Shown one piece after another: positions 15,929-18,036 of a DNA stretch of 18,036 nucleotides. A model generated the notes under the pieces. The model was not told the DNA's origin. It searched no databases and saw only the letters and a program-made list of their open reading frames with translations. The translations under genes and the position numbers were made by a program. The DNA comes from Pseudomonadota bacterium (GTDB taxonomy: Bacteria > Pseudomonadota > Alphaproteobacteria > Rhizobiales > Xanthobacteraceae). Positions within the stretch are counted from its first letter, which is position 1, and each line of letters begins with the position of its first letter. The stretch covers positions 1 to 18,036 of the forward strand of contig JAJYAH010000045.1 in assembly GCA_021779635.1 (NCBI GenBank), given 5' to 3'.

Positions 15929-16822
15929 ATGTCTTCAGGCATTTTCGCTGTGAACATTGGCGCGCCGGAAGGCCCGGTCACGTTGCCGGACGGTTCCATG
16001 TATGTGACGGAGATGTCGAACGCGACGCTGAACGTCACCAAGCTCAACCCAAGAGGTGAGCGCCATGTGATCAAGAAGACCGGTGGTCGTCCCAACGGAC
16101 TCGCGATCGATGGAGGCGGATTAATCTGGATTGCCGAGGCAGGTCTTCGCGCACTGATCTGCATCGATCCGGATGGCCGCGAGGTGAAGCGACTGGAAGG
16201 TGACGACACACACGGCCGCTTCTATTTCCCCAACGACCTTGTTTTTGGGCCGGATGAGAACCTTTACATGACCGACTCTGGCATGGCGCTGGCCGACTTT
16301 CTCGATGGGCAGAACTTTGCCGAGGGGTTCATGGACCTTGCTTGGGATGGACGGGTTTATCAAATCAATCCCAAGACCATGACAATCGTTCGTCTGCTCG
16401 ACAGCAAGATTCGCTTCACGAATGGTATCGCTTTCGGGCCCGACAATGTGCTCTATGCCAATGCATCCTTCACGGGAGAAATTTACCGCTATGACGTGTT
16501 CGGCGCGAAGGAGCCGAAACGCGAACTGTTCGGGAATGTTTTACAGCCGGACAACCAGACAGGCTTCAAAGGGCCTGACGGCATGAAATTCGGTCTGGAT
16601 GGCAGGCTTTACTGTGCTGTCTACGGCCAGCAGAACGTCACCGTCCTCGACAAGGATGGCAAGGTAGCTGATCGGCTGAAGCTTGACGGAGCCTGTCCGA
16701 CAAACCTTGCCTTTGCGCGCAAAGGCCAAAAGATCCTGGTGACAGAAGTATCAAAAGGTCAGGTCGAGAGTATTGACGTGCCTTGCGATGGGGTGCCGTT
16801 ATTCTACCCAAAAACCACCTGA
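15929..16822 (+). CDS. SMP-30/gluconolactonase/LRE-like protein (probable sugar lactonase)
   Basis: This 297-residue six-bladed beta-propeller is of the SMP-30 family, whose members use one divalent metal to open aldonolactones. Candidate metal ligands are Glu14 (GAPEGP), Asn165 (FTNGIAFG) and Asp217 (GPDGMKFGLDG), with Asn102 (PNDLVFG) near the substrate. The spacing fits the Glu-Asn-Asp pattern of the family. There is no signal peptide, so it acts in the cytoplasm. The ATG is preceded by GGAGGGAGGA (15914-15923). Behind a sugar transporter and a dehydrogenase, a lactonase step after sugar oxidation is the simplest reading, but this is inference. Confidence 0.9.
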   Translation: MSSGIFAVNIGAPEGPVTLPDGSMYVTEMSNATLNVTKLNPRGERHVIKKTGGRPNGLAIDGGGLIWIAEAGLRALICIDPDGREVKRLEGDDTHGRFYFPNDLVFGPDENLYMTDSGMALADFLDGQNFAEGFMDLAWDGRVYQINPKTMTIVRLLDSKIRFTNGIAFGPDNVLYANASFTGEIYRYDVFGAKEPKRELFGNVLQPDNQTGFKGPDGMKFGLDGRLYCAVYGQQNVTVLDKDGKVADRLKLDGACPTNLAFARKGQKILVTEVSKGQVESIDVPCDGVPLFYPKTT

Positions 16823-17198
16823 GAATGTATCCCTACGCCGCATCTGCCCGTGCGCACCGACGACCCGCTGCTAGAGCGGGTGTTGATATTCGGTTTTGTT
16901 CAGAGCCTGCCGGGTCGTTCGAGCATTGCGACGACGGAAATCTGCAAGCGTGTGTCCGATGAATCGCTTGGAATGACCCTTGAGTGAGCCGACGTCCCGC
17001 GCAATTTGGCCGCCTGGTTCTGCTGGCTAATGGCGTCGATCGGAAAAGAAAAGATGACATTCCCGAGTGTCTGAACCGGGGGCGACCGAAACGACAGGAA
17101 CACCGCGTATCCTGGCAATAGCTTCCCGTAGACCGCGCCGGCTGCTATCCTCCGGTCGTTTCAGTTTTCATTTAGGGAAAGTGTCAACGGAGGACGCC
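16823..17198. other. 376-base gap, no supported gene
   Basis: No convincing gene is seen on either strand; a minus-strand frame at 16833-17060 is rich in Arg and Ser and looks like a shadow. The stretch holds a possible terminator hairpin at 16863-16881 and, near its right end, the ribosome site of the NTF2-like gene. Its promoter should be here, but no clear -35/-10 pair could be placed. Confidence 0.5.
16863..16881 (+). terminator. Possible terminator after the transporter-lactonase operon
   Basis: ACCCGCT-GCTAG-AGCGGGT forms a perfect seven-pair GC-rich stem with a five-base loop, 40 bases after the lactonase stop. Only a loose T-rich stretch (TTGATATTCGGTTTT) follows, so it is a weak intrinsic terminator candidate. 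Confidence 0.4.
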
Positions 17199-17639
17199 AT
17201 GGAAGTGCAGCCTTTACGACAACGTGAAAACCGCAACCCGCGCACGATCGAGGAAGGGCGCTTCCTTGTTAAACAGGTCGAGTCCCTGTTCATGCCCTGG
17301 AATATCGACGCCTTGGTGGATGGCTTCACAGAAGATTGCACGGTGCGCTTTGGCACTGTGCCGGAATTCCACGGACGTACGGCGCTACGCGAGTTTTTCA
17401 CCGCCAGGAGCGCCAAACAGAAGGACTATCGGTTGCGCAAGCATTTTCGCGCTTTGGTGGGCGACACCATGACGAATGTGTGGGATGGAGAATGGCAAGA
17501 CGCAGCGACTGGCGCGTCAATGAAGGGTTTTGGCGTCGAACTCTGGGTCTTGCGCGACGGAAAGATCGCGGTCTGGGAGGCCGCATTCAACGTTGCGCGT
17601 GCCGACCAGGCTGGCGGCGTAGCCGAGATGCTTCGCTAG
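17199..17639 (+). CDS. NTF2/SnoaL-like protein, unknown function
   Basis: This 146-residue protein has the cone-shaped NTF2/SnoaL-like fold pattern: an N-terminal helix (VKQVESLFMPWNIDALVDGF), a strand pair with FTEDCTVRFG, FHGRTALREFF, and a C-terminal sheet with GVELWVLRDGKIAVWEAAFN. The family includes small isomerases, cyclases, dehydratases and proteins with no known reaction, so no function is assigned. The ATG at 17199 was chosen for GGAGG (17189-17193); the longer frame from 17067 adds atypical Arg-rich sequence. It lies 376 bases after the lactonase gene on the same strand, probably as a separate unit. Confidence 0.8.
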   Translation: MEVQPLRQRENRNPRTIEEGRFLVKQVESLFMPWNIDALVDGFTEDCTVRFGTVPEFHGRTALREFFTARSAKQKDYRLRKHFRALVGDTMTNVWDGEWQDAATGASMKGFGVELWVLRDGKIAVWEAAFNVARADQAGGVAEMLR

Positions 17640-17831
17640 GCGGCGTCACGGGTAGCGCGCTCGAAAAGATGTCGATTTTTCGTGCCTTCGGGATGAAGTA
17701 CATCTCGGTCGTTGCGGAACCCCCAGGGCTCGATCGACCGTAAATCGGCGGACGCAAGACACCCCTGCGAGCCAAGCCGATAGCCATCGTAAGCGACAAG
17801 TCACAAATCATCCGTACCGCAGGACGCTAAC

Positions 17832-17879
17832 ATGAAGACGGCCAACGAGATTGCGCGAGGTGGGGAATTGGTCGCATGA
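17832..17879 (+). CDS. Possible 15-codon leader reading frame
   Basis: An ATG at 17832, preceded by AGGA, opens a 15-residue frame whose stop overlaps the next gene's ATG (ATGA at 17876-17879). The ribosome site of the next gene, AGGTGGGG, lies inside it. The layout would allow translational coupling, but a frame this short can arise by chance. Confidence 0.25.
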   Translation: MKTANEIARGGELVA

Positions 17880-18036
17880 GATATGGCCGAAGCCGAGCCA
17901 TGCCTTTAGGCATCTTGGCCCTCGTTCTCGGCCTGGTCGCTTGTCTCCATCTTGCGTTCTGGGCTCTGAAAAATCCGGCGACGACGGCAGCGTCCGTCGA
18001 GGACAGGCTGGCGAGCGTTTCGTACAATCGTTTCGT
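17876..18036 (+). CDS. N-terminus of a membrane-anchored protein, likely GH17/beta-glucan related (partial)
   Basis: Only the first 53 codons are present; the gene runs off the window. The product starts with a basic segment (MRYGRSR), then one hydrophobic helix (about residues 9-31) acting as signal anchor, a short Ala/Thr linker, and the segment LASVSYNRF. That last phrase resembles the beginning of the GH17-like beta-glucan proteins common in Bradyrhizobium and relatives, where it opens the glycosidase domain. The assignment rests on this short resemblance from memory. The ATG has an AGGTGGGG ribosome site about 10 bases upstream; an internal ATG at 17900 has none. Confidence 0.6.
   Translation, partial: MRYGRSRAMPLGILALVLGLVACLHLAFWALKNPATTAASVEDRLASVSYNRF

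Noticed and set aside
15777..15953. 58-codon plus-strand frame starting two bases after the ATPase stop
   Set aside because: It has no ribosome site, contains the hairpin at 15859-15875 and runs over the well-supported lactonase start; its composition is not protein-like.
16833..17060. 75-codon minus-strand frame in the gap after the lactonase gene
   Set aside because: It is Arg/Ser/Cys-rich, has no known domain and shows no ribosome site that I could support.
17587..17811. 74-codon minus-strand frame overlapping the end of the NTF2-like gene
   Set aside because: It overlaps a better-supported gene and its translation lacks recognisable features.
1..18036. tRNA, rRNA, CRISPR arrays, insertion sequences, phage genes
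   Set aside because: No cloverleaf, rRNA sequence, spaced direct-repeat array, transposase or phage-type protein was noticed on either strand.

Overview
The window looks like chromosomal DNA of an alphaproteobacterium, most likely of the Bradyrhizobium/Afipia/Rhodopseudomonas group. The reasons are a GC-rich sequence, a fixNOQP-fixGHIS type cbb3 oxidase locus in the rhizobial order with a FixK/FNR-type box before ccoG, and a final gene start resembling glucan-synthesis proteins of that group. The genus is an inference.

Positions 1-7086 hold a cbb3 cytochrome c oxidase locus. The 3' half of ccoN is followed by ccoO, ccoQ and ccoP (structural subunits), then, after a FixK/FNR-type box at 2667-2680, by ccoG, ccoH, ccoI and ccoS (assembly and copper supply). 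Together they build a high-affinity terminal oxidase for respiration at low oxygen. Just beyond, on the minus strand, lies a possible 51-residue membrane protein gene, with a second perfect TTGA-N6-TCAA palindrome upstream of it (7341-7354).

Positions 7674-16822 look like a carbohydrate-use locus. It has a two-subunit transketolase (7674-9523), a convergent LysR-type regulator (9591-10478), and a divergent run of genes: a short-chain dehydrogenase, a CUT1-type sugar ABC transporter (binding protein, two permeases, ATPase) and an SMP-30/gluconolactonase-type lactonase. The parts suggest uptake of a sugar or polyol, oxidation by the dehydrogenase, lactone opening and two-carbon transfer by the transketolase. 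The substrate cannot be read from the sequence, and no sugar kinase or aldonate dehydratase is present. A T-N11-A dyad beside the LysR start is the best operator candidate. A strong hairpin separates the binding protein from the first permease.

Positions 17199-17639 encode a small NTF2/SnoaL-like protein of unknown role. From 17876 the window enters the start of a membrane-anchored protein that resembles rhizobial GH17/glucan-synthesis proteins. No rRNA, tRNA, CRISPR array, intact insertion sequence or phage gene was seen.
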